A stretch of DNA of 64,000 nucleotides from Nonomuraea jabiensis. GTDB taxonomy: Bacteria > Actinomycetota > Actinomycetes > Streptosporangiales > Streptosporangiaceae. The notes beneath the pieces are model-generated. The model saw only the letters and a program-made list of their open reading frames with translations. It had not been told where the DNA came from and made no database searches. Location: contig NZ_JACHMB010000001.1 of NCBI RefSeq assembly GCF_014204795.1, forward strand, positions 496,001-560,000, written 5' to 3'. The translations under genes were made by a program, and so were the position numbers. How positions within the stretch are numbered: position 1 is the first letter of the stretch; every line of letters starts with the position of its first letter. This document shows, one piece after another, positions 38,430-47,164 of this stretch.

Positions 38430-38958
38430 CCGGCGCACCCGGATGCTCGTCCGACGCTATAGCCAGCCCCGGACCTCGGCGATCGGAGCGGCCTCCGTGT
38501 GGGTGGCCGCACCCATCTTGCCGATGTCCGCCGGCAGGTGGAGCGGACGGTCCCGTTGGACAGGCTCAGCGCCCTGGCGATCTCCGAGACCGTGCCGCCG
38601 CGCCGAGCCACGCGCAGCACGTCGCGCTTGCGAGCGGTCAGGGGACTGGCCCCGCTTGTCAACGACTCGGCCGCCAGCGCTGGGTCCACGACGCGCAGGC
38701 CCGCGTGCACGCGTCGCACGTGTCGTCCAGGTGCTCGGGCGAGGAGTCCTTCGCCACGAACCCGGACGCGCCGGCCCGCATCGCCCGGGTGAAGTAGCTG
38801 GGCCGTCCGAACGTGGTGCAAATGACCACCCAGCACGACGGCAGCGTCCGGCGCAGGCGTTCGGTGAGGGCCACCTCGATGTCGGGTTCGAGCGCGAGCA
38901 TCGCGGCGAGCGCGCCTCGTACCAGCGCCTGGTCGTCGGCGAGCAGGCGCCTGATCAT
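38430..38958 (-). pseudogene. Response regulator gene with receiver deletion and frameshifts
   Basis: It starts MIRRLLADDQALVRGALAAM and LALEPDIEVA, then jumps to RRTLPSCWVVICTTFGRPS and RAMRAGASGFVAKDSSPEHL. The segment with the phospho-acceptor Asp (about 45 residues) is missing. The LuxR part continues in another frame: LTARKRDVLRVARRGGTVS, EIARALSLSNGTVRS, then degenerates. Related to DesR-like regulators. Confidence 0.7.
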
Positions 38959-39478
38959 GCGCGGCTCGCCCGGAGCAGGAAGCCGCTCTGCGGCAGCGGG
39001 CCCGCCTCCAGCAGGCCGCCACCGCGCGGAGCCGCTCCGCCAGCCCGGCCAGTCCGTTGCCCGGCGGCCGCGCGGTGGCGGCGGTGGCGGCGGTGGCGTG
39101 GCCGTTGTCGCGGATTTCCAGGCTAGTTTCGCTCAGGGTGACCTCGCAGCGAGTGGCGCCGCTGTGCCGGATGACGTTCGTGACGCCCTCGCGCAGCACG
39201 TACGCGAACGGCTGCCCGAGGTCCTCGGGCACCTGGTCCACGCTCTCGGGCAGAACGGCGCCGATGCTGGCCGCCCGCAGCGCGGCCCGTACCCCGCTCA
39301 GCTCGGCCATCAGCGACGGCCTACGGGAGCCCGACACGGTGGCGCGGATCTCCGCGTGCGCCTGCCGGGAGAGCCGTTCCACGTCGCGGAACTCGGCGAG
39401 CGCCTGCCCGGAATCGGCGTCGTGCTCCAGTAGGCGGTGAGCCAGCCCCGCCTTGGCGGCGATCGTGGTCAGGCTCCA
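38955..39478 (-). pseudogene. Histidine kinase C-terminal fragment
   Basis: Reads LTTIAAKAGLAHRLLEHDAD, FRDVERLSRQAHAEIRATVS, the HATPase N box YVLREGVTNVIRHSGATRCE and LEIRDNGHA, then GLAGLAERLRAV. A frameshift near 39010 precedes the natural end GLLEAGPLPQSGFLLRASRA, whose stop overlaps the regulator ATG. Everything before the post-His helix, including the His box and sensor, is missing at the IS scar. Confidence 0.7.
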
Positions 39479-39482
39479 CCAT

Positions 39483-39545
39483 CACGAGATTCTTCGTCTG
39501 GCTTATCTCACCGTCACGAACGCGGCTTTGCGGTAATCACACATA
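39483..39545 (+). mobile_element. IS end scar
   Basis: CTTCGTCTGGCTTATCTCAC and the following bases encode LRLAYLTVTNA, the same as the start of the rve-type transposase at 23539. Only this terminal ~60 bp is present; it adjoins the truncated histidine kinase. Confidence 0.6.
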
Positions 39546-39755
39546 GGTTCGGATCGTGCACGCAGCTCCCACTCGCCCCTTATGATCACGAAGGTGGTGA
39601 AAGCTGGCCAGAAGCAGGGTCTTGGTTGACGTCGGCGAACGAGTCGGGAAACGGTACCTACTCCTCGCATGACGCGAGCGATATACCGAACCGCGGCTTC
39701 TTCGTCTCGATGAACGCGCTTGGCATCAGCTGCCAAGGGAACTAACGGGGTTGAT

Positions 39756-40733
39756 ATGGAAGTCGAAGTGACGGTGGACGGGCCTACGGCTGAGATTGCC
39801 GACCTCGGCACCCTTCTCACCAAGCGGCGGCGCTGGAATGTTTCACTCGTGCTGCGCGGCGAAGCCGAAGCCGTGGACACCATGCGCGTCGTCGTTGACT
39901 CTGGAGACGACCTGACCTTCTTGGTCCTCTCCATCGGGAAATGGCTCATGGCGCGTAGAGGCCCCGTTACGGCCCACCTAAAGGTCGGCAACCGAGAGGT
40001 TGTTCTAGACAGTGCCAGCCGCGCAACGGCGTTCTCCGAAGCAGCTCGAGAACTTATCGGTGCCCGCGACGTGATAGCGGGTCTTTCGCCTGGCGAAGAT
40101 CTGGCCATACGAGAGCAGTCACTGGAGCTCAGGTGGCCAGCGTCTGAGGTGGTTTCGCAGGACCGCATCGTGGAGGCCGCCATAGGGCTAGCCATGCACG
40201 ACCATCTGAGACACGCTCGCGCTTCCTCCCCGCGCCTGACGCCGGTGTCGATCTATCTCGAGAACGCAGCGACGAGCTCACGGGTGGAAGCGGCTCTGAA
40301 GGAACTCGCCGCGGCCTTTGAGCTACAAGACACGGGCTGGGAGCCTGGCGTTCGCGGTTCATGGTTCAGAAAGCTGCTCCTGCGCGGCAAGGAACTCAGC
40401 AATACACAGATAGCGCGAGAAATCGGCGGCGAACTGCGTCGAGGTGTGGAGTTGCATGGGCTGCATCTCGCACAGGCCGAGGTTGACGAGAAGAAAGCCG
40501 CCGCTGTCAGCGGGCTAATCGAGGCGCTCGCGGATCAACCAAACGCGGCCATAATGATCGGTTCTATCCTTCTCCTTAAAGCCGGGGGCGTGTTGACCGT
40601 TCGCGAGCTCACCCAGCAGGAAATCGCCCATATGGAGCGTAACCCTAGCCTGCTCAGGGAGCCTGCATCTCTGCTTGTCCGGCTGCAAGACATGTCCCTC
40701 GAGAGGCCGCGCGCTATCGAGGATGTACAGTGA
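39756..40733 (+). CDS. Uncharacterised protein, possibly EACC1-like N-terminus
   Basis: 325 residues from the ATG at 39756. The N-terminal ~90 residues (VSLVLRGEAEAVDTMRVVVD, FLVLSIGKWLMARRGPV, TAHLKVGNREVVLD) have the strand-helix-strand layout seen in effector-associated constant components of actinobacterial conflict systems; this is a weak resemblance. The C-terminal half (VSIYLENAATSSRVEAALKE, GVRGSWFRKLLLRGKE) has the look of a widespread unnamed actinobacterial family. No membrane segment apart from a mildly hydrophobic AAIMIGSILLLKAGG helix. Function unknown. Confidence 0.65.
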   Translation: MEVEVTVDGPTAEIADLGTLLTKRRRWNVSLVLRGEAEAVDTMRVVVDSGDDLTFLVLSIGKWLMARRGPVTAHLKVGNREVVLDSASRATAFSEAARELIGARDVIAGLSPGEDLAIREQSLELRWPASEVVSQDRIVEAAIGLAMHDHLRHARASSPRLTPVSIYLENAATSSRVEAALKELAAAFELQDTGWEPGVRGSWFRKLLLRGKELSNTQIAREIGGELRRGVELHGLHLAQAEVDEKKAAAVSGLIEALADQPNAAIMIGSILLLKAGGVLTVRELTQQEIAHMERNPSLLREPASLLVRLQDMSLERPRAIEDVQ

Positions 40734-41526
40734 ACTCTTTCCATCTTGACGGCACTAGCCAGGATGAGCGGCTTGCTGCCAGGCGTTGATCTTCGCGTCG
40801 AGCGTGCCGGTGAGCAGGGAGTCGTAGGGACCCGGGATCGGAGCGTTGATCATGTCATGTCCTCGGAGACATAGGAAGATCACATATCTAGCCGATGCCG
40901 TCCAGGGCGGCAAGGGATCTCCAGATGTTCTCGTCCGCGATGGCGGACATGACCTCGAAGCCGCCGATCGTGAAGCGCTCCGCACTCGGTCGCGTAAATT
41001 CGAGAGGACCTCAGAGACTTTGCGGACCTCACGCTTACGCACCTCGGCCTGGACAGGAAGCTCAGTGGAAGTCGCAGAGCTTCCAGCGCTTCTCGACCAC
41101 CACCGCCCGCTGTTACGTTACGGGCGAGTCCACGGTTCCGCATCCTCACCAGACAGCCCAAACGCGACAAAGGGCTTCGCACTCCCCCACACCTACACGA
41201 GTCCGATGCGCTAGGTGAGCCATGGGGGCGAGCGACCCATCCGCTCGTCTGACGTCTGGCCCTTCCGCCGGAGGCGTTCGGCTTCACCAAGCCATCGGGG
41301 CTAAGCCGACTGCAACAGCCGCAATTCCATGCGGCTGTCTCGCCCGTGTACTCCCCGGTCACCGGCACGATCGGTAGCGGCGGATCTGCCCGCCAGAACG
41401 CAGGCTGGCGGATCAACGCCCCGATGACGCCTCGCAGATCGGCCACCTGGCCACCCTCTGCTCACCCAGCTTGTGTCTGGTGAACGAGCGATCATCGGAA
41501 GTGGTTCACCGATCGGTCATGGTTCG
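40734..41526. other. No confident gene
   Basis: About 790 bases. The minus strand from an ATG near 40854 reads MINAPIPGPYDSLLTGTLDA and KINAWQQAAHPG, a ~32-residue peptide with a GAGGA upstream; it may be a scrap of a larger gene. Nothing else was recognised. This marks the border between the decayed region and the defence island. Confidence 0.4.
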
Positions 41527-42537
41527 TCAGGCGAAGATGGCGTTCACGGCCTTGCTCACCTCCGCGAGAGGGACTTTCTCGCGTTGGTGTTCGAGGGCGA
41601 TCCACTCCTTGCCCTCCGCGGCGACCCCCTCCAGCACGTGCAGGGCATTGTCGAGCCCCGCCGTGCCGAGGGTCACCTGGGACGCGCCTTGCGGATCCTT
41701 GTCCTCAGTCTCGGTGACATCCGTGGGCGGATCGGTCACCTTGACCTTGATCGGATCGCCGTTGGTCAGCGTCAGCTCGAAGACGTTCTCTCCGTTGTCG
41801 GTCTCAGCCACCTGGACGGAGGTGAACGCGTCGTAGCGGTAGTTGGTGCGTGCCCGGCTGCGGAAGGTGGCCTTCTGGAAGTCGAGGTGTACGGTCAACT
41901 GCCGCACGCCGTCCATGGTGAGCAGGAAAAGCAGGATCTTGTATTTCGAATAGCGCCATGGCCCGTTCTCGATGCGTGCCCTGTCGTAGAAGGGCGTGGC
42001 GGGCGCCTCGATGAAGGCGTGGGCGAGGACATCCTGCCGCTTCAACCTGTAGAGGCTCATCGCCTGCTCCATCAGCGCCTTGCGGTCGCACTCCAGCCAG
42101 CGGGCCATCTCGAGATCGTCCGGTCTGTCGGCGAGTTTGCGTTTCCACCGGTCGAAAGCCGCCTGGCGGCCAGCCAGGAGTCCCTCCTTTTCCGCCTTGT
42201 CGGCGAAGTAGCGCCTGTACTCCGCGGCGATGCGCAGCCATAGGCGAGTCGCGGACCAGACGGAGGCCAGGGCGGCGACCGCGGCCAGCGACACGAGTAA
42301 CGGCCTGACGTGCGCGCCGCTCCAGATCAGGAAGGCGCCTGCCGCGGCCGTCGCGATCGCGGCGAGCACGCACATCGCTTTCACGAGCAAGGGGACGCGC
42401 AGCCCCTTGCGGTAGTCCCACAGCTTGCCCGCCTGCCAGCGCCGCGCGACGTCGGCGACCAGGTATCTGGTGAGCCAGGCGACTCGCTTGGCGTTGACCG
42501 TGCTCTCCCGGTAGATGGTGACGACTTCGTCGCGCAA
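41527..42537 (-). CDS. Two-helix membrane protein with soluble C-terminal domain (SLATT-like layout)
   Basis: At least 336 residues. An N-terminal amphipathic part (RYLVADVARRWQAGKLWDYR) is followed by a tight membrane hairpin (LLVKAMCVLAAIATAAAGAF, then LLVSLAAVAALASVWSATRL), a charged helix and a beta-rich tail (YKILLFLLTMDGVRQLTVHL, FELTLTNGDPIKVKVTD). A 2-helix hairpin plus helix resembles SLATT pore-type effectors, by layout only. The TTG at 42537 is not a convincing start: the same frame has coding sense to about 42690 (RQFKHYFALYTPRDADS) but no ATG/GTG after the stop at 42715, so the 5' end may use CTG or be frameshifted. Last gene of the kinase-UvrD-GmrSD operon. Confidence 0.7.
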   Translation of the reverse strand: MRDEVVTIYRESTVNAKRVAWLTRYLVADVARRWQAGKLWDYRKGLRVPLLVKAMCVLAAIATAAAGAFLIWSGAHVRPLLVSLAAVAALASVWSATRLWLRIAAEYRRYFADKAEKEGLLAGRQAAFDRWKRKLADRPDDLEMARWLECDRKALMEQAMSLYRLKRQDVLAHAFIEAPATPFYDRARIENGPWRYSKYKILLFLLTMDGVRQLTVHLDFQKATFRSRARTNYRYDAFTSVQVAETDNGENVFELTLTNGDPIKVKVTDPPTDVTETEDKDPQGASQVTLGTAGLDNALHVLEGVAAEGKEWIALEHQREKVPLAEVSKAVNAIFA

Positions 42538-42779
42538 GGCCCGGCGGACGCCCGCCGTCTCCGAGAGCCAGCGAGCGCTGTCGGCATCGCGCGGGGTGTA
42601 CAGCGCGAAATAGTGCTTGAACTGCCGGTCGACCTTGCTCGCGAAACCGTCGCCGCGCGTGGTGGCCGGTCGGCGCAGATCCTCGCGGTCCTTCGCCTGG
42701 CGGCGCTCCTTTCTTCAACCGACAGCCCACCCCATGCGATCTGATATCACGGCCTACCCATCGCCGACGCGCCTTGATA

Positions 42780-45014
42780 TCACGAATACCCGAACTGGCC
42801 CAGGCGGCGGCTCGCGATCTCGATCTCGGCAGGGCTGAATAGACTCGCGAACTGAGGTTGTACGACCAGCGCCTCGACAGTGAGATCCAGCCTGCCGCGC
42901 TCCCAAAGGGCCGCGAAGCCGTCGGAGACCGCCGGCGTGTTGAGAAGCTTTCGAGCCGTTGCAAGGCTGCCGTGCTCCGCCAGCATGCTCAGGAAGTAGC
43001 TTGCGTGATAGTTGGCCTCGTTCCTGGCCTTGTCGTAGATGGAGCGCATGGCCTGATCGAACTCCGCTGGCGCGTCCTCAGCGGGCTGATCGACATCGTT
43101 CTCCCCTGCCCGCGTCCGGTTGAGCCTCTCGGCATAGCCGAGTAGCGCGTCCACTGAAGTAAAGACCATGAAGCCGAGTTCTTCCAGACGGGCCACGTCT
43201 GAAGAGTCTGAGTCCAGCTCCAGCACAACCGGCTTGCCCTGACCGGTTTGGAGTCCCTCAGGCCAGAACGCCTCCGCTACAGCCAGGACACGTCCGTCGA
43301 CGGGATCCGCTATCTCGCTGTCGAGAGCCGGCTCTACGTAGCCGAGTTGACGCATCGCTTCGACCATGCCCTTGATCTGAGCCACGCGGACGTCGTCCTG
43401 CGTCTCGCTGACGCCGACGGGCCCCAGCTGACCGGCTCCTAGAGCACCGTCTCTGAGTTCCGTCAGCAGAGACTGCGCTGCCTCGGCCAGAAGCTCTCGA
43501 CGCGCTGCCAGGAAGTCCAGATAGCGCTCAGGCCGCCAGAGGTCGGGGTCCTCCGGAATCCATTGTGAAGCAAGAACACCGGGATGTTTCGCTTGCGCCT
43601 CAGCGAAGTAGTCCTCCGGGGACCTTTTGTTGATCTTGAGATTGGTGTCCTGGGTGAGAAAGCAGAAGTTCGCGATGGCGTTCACTTGGGTGCGGTCGTA
43701 GCCCGCCCGGTAGAGCAGTGCCTTCGGGAAGATGTGGTGTACCTGCAGCGAAGTGAGCTTGCCCAGCATCTCGGCCTTCAGCTCGAGCCCACTGCCGAGA
43801 TCGCGCGCCCCCTTGACCCGGGTCAGCATATAGAGCAGTGGATAGAAACGCGAGCCCTGTGTGGATCCCTCGAAGTCGTGCGGCTGGATCTCCAGGTTGC
43901 CACCGCGCCAGCGCTCCAGGGCGCTGATCAAACCGTCGATGCCGGCCCGCTCGGCCACCTCGTAATCCTGCGCGAGCGCCGTTTCCGTGGAACCGGCGAA
44001 ACGGCCCCAGAGCGCAGAGTGGATGTACCAGTAGAGCACTCGATCGCGGTGGGAACTGTCGGTGAAACTGCCTCCCGAAGTCAGATGAAGCAAGCGGGAG
44101 ATCACGGGGATCGCATAGCGTCCCATGAGCACTCGATCGTGGTCCAGCCCCAGCCGCCCGGAGACGGCGTCCAGAACCCTGCCCACATAACCGACCGCCT
44201 TGTCCAACGCTGTCTCGAACTCCTCCGCCGACACCTCGTTGAGCGCGGTGAACACCGCGCGTCCCGTCGCCACGGCGGTGGTGTTCCGCAACAGCCAGTC
44301 GAGCGAGAACGTGAAGCCCGCCTCGGACCAGCTGTTGAGGTGATCGCGCATGACCTGACGGGCGGGTGCCCACTGCGCGCAGATCTTGGCCAGCGCGAGG
44401 TCGCCCTTGGACAGCGCCGTGCCACCGGAGTTGACCCGGTTGAAGATGTCCACCACGACATCCACGTCCTTGTCCGGGCCGGTGATCTTCTCCTCGTGGA
44501 ACTCACGCTGTTCGATGTTCTTCAGGCGGTTAAGACGTTCGAGGTAGATCGCGAACTTGTCCGGCAACTGCGCGAAGTCCTTGATGAACGGCTCCAGGCC
44601 CTCCGTGAACAGGCGGGTGACGTCCACCCATCGCACGTCGTCCTTCATCTTGGCCGGACCGTAGAACTCGAACGCCTCCTCCTCGACGTTGAACCGCAGG
44701 CCGGTGAACGCGGAGACGTCGCCTTCGAAGAAGGCCGGGGCACGCCCGCGCATGACGCCGTACAGCGAGGTGATGCGTTGCTGACCGTCGAGCAGTAACC
44801 GTCGCACGCCGCCGTCCGGCGCTGCGCCGCGAACAGAGGCCAGGCCCGGCTCTGTCTCCCAGATGAGCAGTCCGCCCACCGGATATCCCTTGTACAGGGA
44901 GCGCATCAAGCCGCGTACCTGATCGCGATTCCATACGTAGCCGCGCTGGAACTCCGGCAGGAGCACCGTGCTGTTGTCGATCTGGTGGAGCAGTACTGAG
45001 AGAGTGGCCATCAT
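42780..45014 (-). CDS. GmrSD-like DUF262/DUF1524 nuclease
   Basis: 744 residues from the ATG at 45014, which overlaps the UvrD stop (ATGA); 14 further upstream codons are open but unlikely. The DUF262 domain has LLPEFQRGYVWNRDQV (about 18-33), LLLDGQQRITSLYG with the DGQQR NTPase motif (76-80) and DIFNRVNSGGTALSKGDLAL. The DUF1524 domain has the His-Me/HNH-type motif QVHHIFPK (about 423-430) and NAIANFCFLTQDTNLKI. The family includes the type IV restriction enzyme GmrSD, which cuts modified phage DNA. Extra ~200-residue C-terminal region of unknown role (DNA-length-independent, helical). Confidence 0.88.
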   Translation of the reverse strand: MMATLSVLLHQIDNSTVLLPEFQRGYVWNRDQVRGLMRSLYKGYPVGGLLIWETEPGLASVRGAAPDGGVRRLLLDGQQRITSLYGVMRGRAPAFFEGDVSAFTGLRFNVEEEAFEFYGPAKMKDDVRWVDVTRLFTEGLEPFIKDFAQLPDKFAIYLERLNRLKNIEQREFHEEKITGPDKDVDVVVDIFNRVNSGGTALSKGDLALAKICAQWAPARQVMRDHLNSWSEAGFTFSLDWLLRNTTAVATGRAVFTALNEVSAEEFETALDKAVGYVGRVLDAVSGRLGLDHDRVLMGRYAIPVISRLLHLTSGGSFTDSSHRDRVLYWYIHSALWGRFAGSTETALAQDYEVAERAGIDGLISALERWRGGNLEIQPHDFEGSTQGSRFYPLLYMLTRVKGARDLGSGLELKAEMLGKLTSLQVHHIFPKALLYRAGYDRTQVNAIANFCFLTQDTNLKINKRSPEDYFAEAQAKHPGVLASQWIPEDPDLWRPERYLDFLAARRELLAEAAQSLLTELRDGALGAGQLGPVGVSETQDDVRVAQIKGMVEAMRQLGYVEPALDSEIADPVDGRVLAVAEAFWPEGLQTGQGKPVVLELDSDSSDVARLEELGFMVFTSVDALLGYAERLNRTRAGENDVDQPAEDAPAEFDQAMRSIYDKARNEANYHASYFLSMLAEHGSLATARKLLNTPAVSDGFAALWERGRLDLTVEALVVQPQFASLFSPAEIEIASRRLGQFGYS

Positions 45015-47104
45015 CCGTCCTGTGAGATGAGAAAAGGGCTCGGCGCGCCGTGCCACGACACGTAAAGGCGTTCTCTCGCCCTGGTGCAGGCGACGAACAG
45101 CAGGCAGCGCTCACTCTGCACGTCATGAGCGTGCGTCAGCTCGTCTTCGGCGGCCGGCGTGATCGCACTGGCGGGCGGCAACTGGTGTTCGTTGGCCCCG
45201 ATGACGGCCACGCAGCGGAACTCGAGCCCTTTCATGCGATGCATGGTTCCGGCTCGGACGACGCCGTCTTCCTCGCGGGCTTTGGCAAGGGACTTGGCGG
45301 GGATGCCAGAGCGCTCGAGCACGGCGACGGCGGAGTCTGCCAAGATGCCCGAGCGCGCCGCGATGCCGATCGCGTCCGGCTCCACGCCCGCCTCCAGCCA
45401 TTCGGCGACCTTGGCGGCCAGGGCATCCAGTTCGTTGCGCTGTGAGCCGAAGCCGCGCAGTTCCGGTGGCATACCGTGCACCAAGGATCGGTACCCCTCG
45501 ACGGTGTCGAGTCCGCCGTTCATGTCGTCCACCGTCTCCCCGCGGATCATGGCGAGGCTCCAGGCGAGGATCTCGGCAGTCGTGCGGTAGTTGACGTTCA
45601 GGCGGGTGGACCGTCCGGTCACATTGATACCGACGTCCCGCAGCGAAACTCGGTTGTCGTATATGCGCTGGTGGCTGTCCCCCGCGATGAAGATGTCGTC
45701 GGGTCCTTCGGCGACCGACGCACGGAGCAGGCGCCACTGCACCGGATGCAGGTCCTGCGCCTCGTCCACGATGACATGCCGGTACGGCTTCGCCGCCCGT
45801 GCGCTCAGCAGGCGGGTTGCCTCCTCGCAGACGGTCTCGTACGTCCACACCCGGCGCCGCTTGAGCTCCTCCTGGAATTCCCAGAGCGCCTGCCACACCT
45901 GCGCCTTCTGCCTGGCACCCAGACGCCTCCCGCGTCCCGCCCGCTTCGCGACCAGGTAGTCGGCGGCGCTGCTCACCTGCTGGGCGAGAACGACGTGCCG
46001 CCATTCCTCGGCAAGGAACGCCACGCTGAACGGCACATCGAGCCTGCGGGCGATACGCCGCCAGATTTCCTTCTCCTCGCGATCCGCCAGAATGGCGGGA
46101 CGACCGTGTTCCTCGGAGAAGATCCGATAAGAGAGGTGGTCCACGTGCCGTACTTCGATGGCGTCACGGACCTTCTCGGAGTCGGCCAGCAGTCGCAGAC
46201 CGGCTTCCAGGGAGGCGGACAGGGTGGAGGTGAAGGTCGTCACCAGGATCGGGCCAGCGCCGAGCGAGGCGAGGTGGTGGGCGCGGTGCAGGGCGACGAC
46301 GGTCTTGCCCGTGCCGGGACCGCCGGTCACGCGAGCGCTTCCGTTATAGGCGGCCTGGACCACCCGTTCCTGTGAGGGATGTAGATAGATCTTCCAGGTG
46401 GCGAACGGGTGTCGGAAGACCTCCATCAGCTCGTCCGGGCCGTGTACGAGTACGACCCGTTCCGGCGTGCGTTCGATCGCAGCGACGAGGTCCTCGGTGT
46501 CGTACCGCTCTGCCGAGACGCTGCCGCTGATCTCCTCCCAGACCGCCTCCGGTGTCAGGCCCGCTGCCAACCCGACTAATACGTCATACTGCGTCTCCGG
46601 CAGGAATCCCTGCGCTGCTTCGAGCTGGATGACGTCGGTCAGCGCGCGGGCGAAGGCGAGAACTTTGCCCTCCACGCCGAATCTTGTCAGGACGGCGTCA
46701 CCGAGGTGGTCGAAGAGCCGACGAGGAGTCGTACTCGCCATCGCGTCGAGTTGGGTCTGCGTCTCCTCGACGGCGGAGATGTCCCAGATTTCGATTCGAC
46801 CGGTCGCGGCGTTCACGGAGGCATGACGGCGCTCGGCCCAGCGGTAGGCCGCGTCATGCCCTAGCACCTTCAGCAGCAGGTAGAGGTCGCCCGATTCCGG
46901 GACCAGTACCACTCCACGCCAGTACTGGTTGATTCGGATGGTGCGGAAACGCGGATCCGCGGCTCCCTGTATGCGTTCCAGGTGCAGCCCGGCGTGCGTG
47001 GCCCGCTCGAACTCCTGGAACACCTCGTCCACCCGGTCCTGAACGGAACGCTCCAAGCGCGCATAGTCCCGCAGGAAGTCCCGGTATATGCCGAGCCTCG
47101 CCAT
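45011..47104 (-). CDS. UvrD-type superfamily 1 helicase with RelE-like N-terminal domain
   Basis: 697 residues. Residues 5-95 (YRDFLRDYARLERSVQDRV, LHLERIQGAADPRFRTIRIN, YLLLKVLGHDAAYRWAERR) look like a RelE/ParE-type fold. The helicase follows: Q motif near LHPSQERVVQ, Walker A GGPGTGKT (261-268), Walker B IVDEAQD (445-451), the NYRTT motif and MHRMKGLEFRCVAVIG. Family members move on single-stranded DNA 3' to 5'. The gene lies 60 bp after the kinase gene and is coupled to the GmrSD gene, so it may supply DNA unwinding or sensing for the nuclease. Confidence 0.9.
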   Translation of the reverse strand: MARLGIYRDFLRDYARLERSVQDRVDEVFQEFERATHAGLHLERIQGAADPRFRTIRINQYWRGVVLVPESGDLYLLLKVLGHDAAYRWAERRHASVNAATGRIEIWDISAVEETQTQLDAMASTTPRRLFDHLGDAVLTRFGVEGKVLAFARALTDVIQLEAAQGFLPETQYDVLVGLAAGLTPEAVWEEISGSVSAERYDTEDLVAAIERTPERVVLVHGPDELMEVFRHPFATWKIYLHPSQERVVQAAYNGSARVTGGPGTGKTVVALHRAHHLASLGAGPILVTTFTSTLSASLEAGLRLLADSEKVRDAIEVRHVDHLSYRIFSEEHGRPAILADREEKEIWRRIARRLDVPFSVAFLAEEWRHVVLAQQVSSAADYLVAKRAGRGRRLGARQKAQVWQALWEFQEELKRRRVWTYETVCEEATRLLSARAAKPYRHVIVDEAQDLHPVQWRLLRASVAEGPDDIFIAGDSHQRIYDNRVSLRDVGINVTGRSTRLNVNYRTTAEILAWSLAMIRGETVDDMNGGLDTVEGYRSLVHGMPPELRGFGSQRNELDALAAKVAEWLEAGVEPDAIGIAARSGILADSAVAVLERSGIPAKSLAKAREEDGVVRAGTMHRMKGLEFRCVAVIGANEHQLPPASAITPAAEDELTHAHDVQSERCLLFVACTRARERLYVSWHGAPSPFLISQDG

Positions 47105-47164
47105 CTCCAGCGCTCATCTCCCAGGTAGTTGACGACCGGTCACGCCCGTAGCGGCTCGGTCAGG

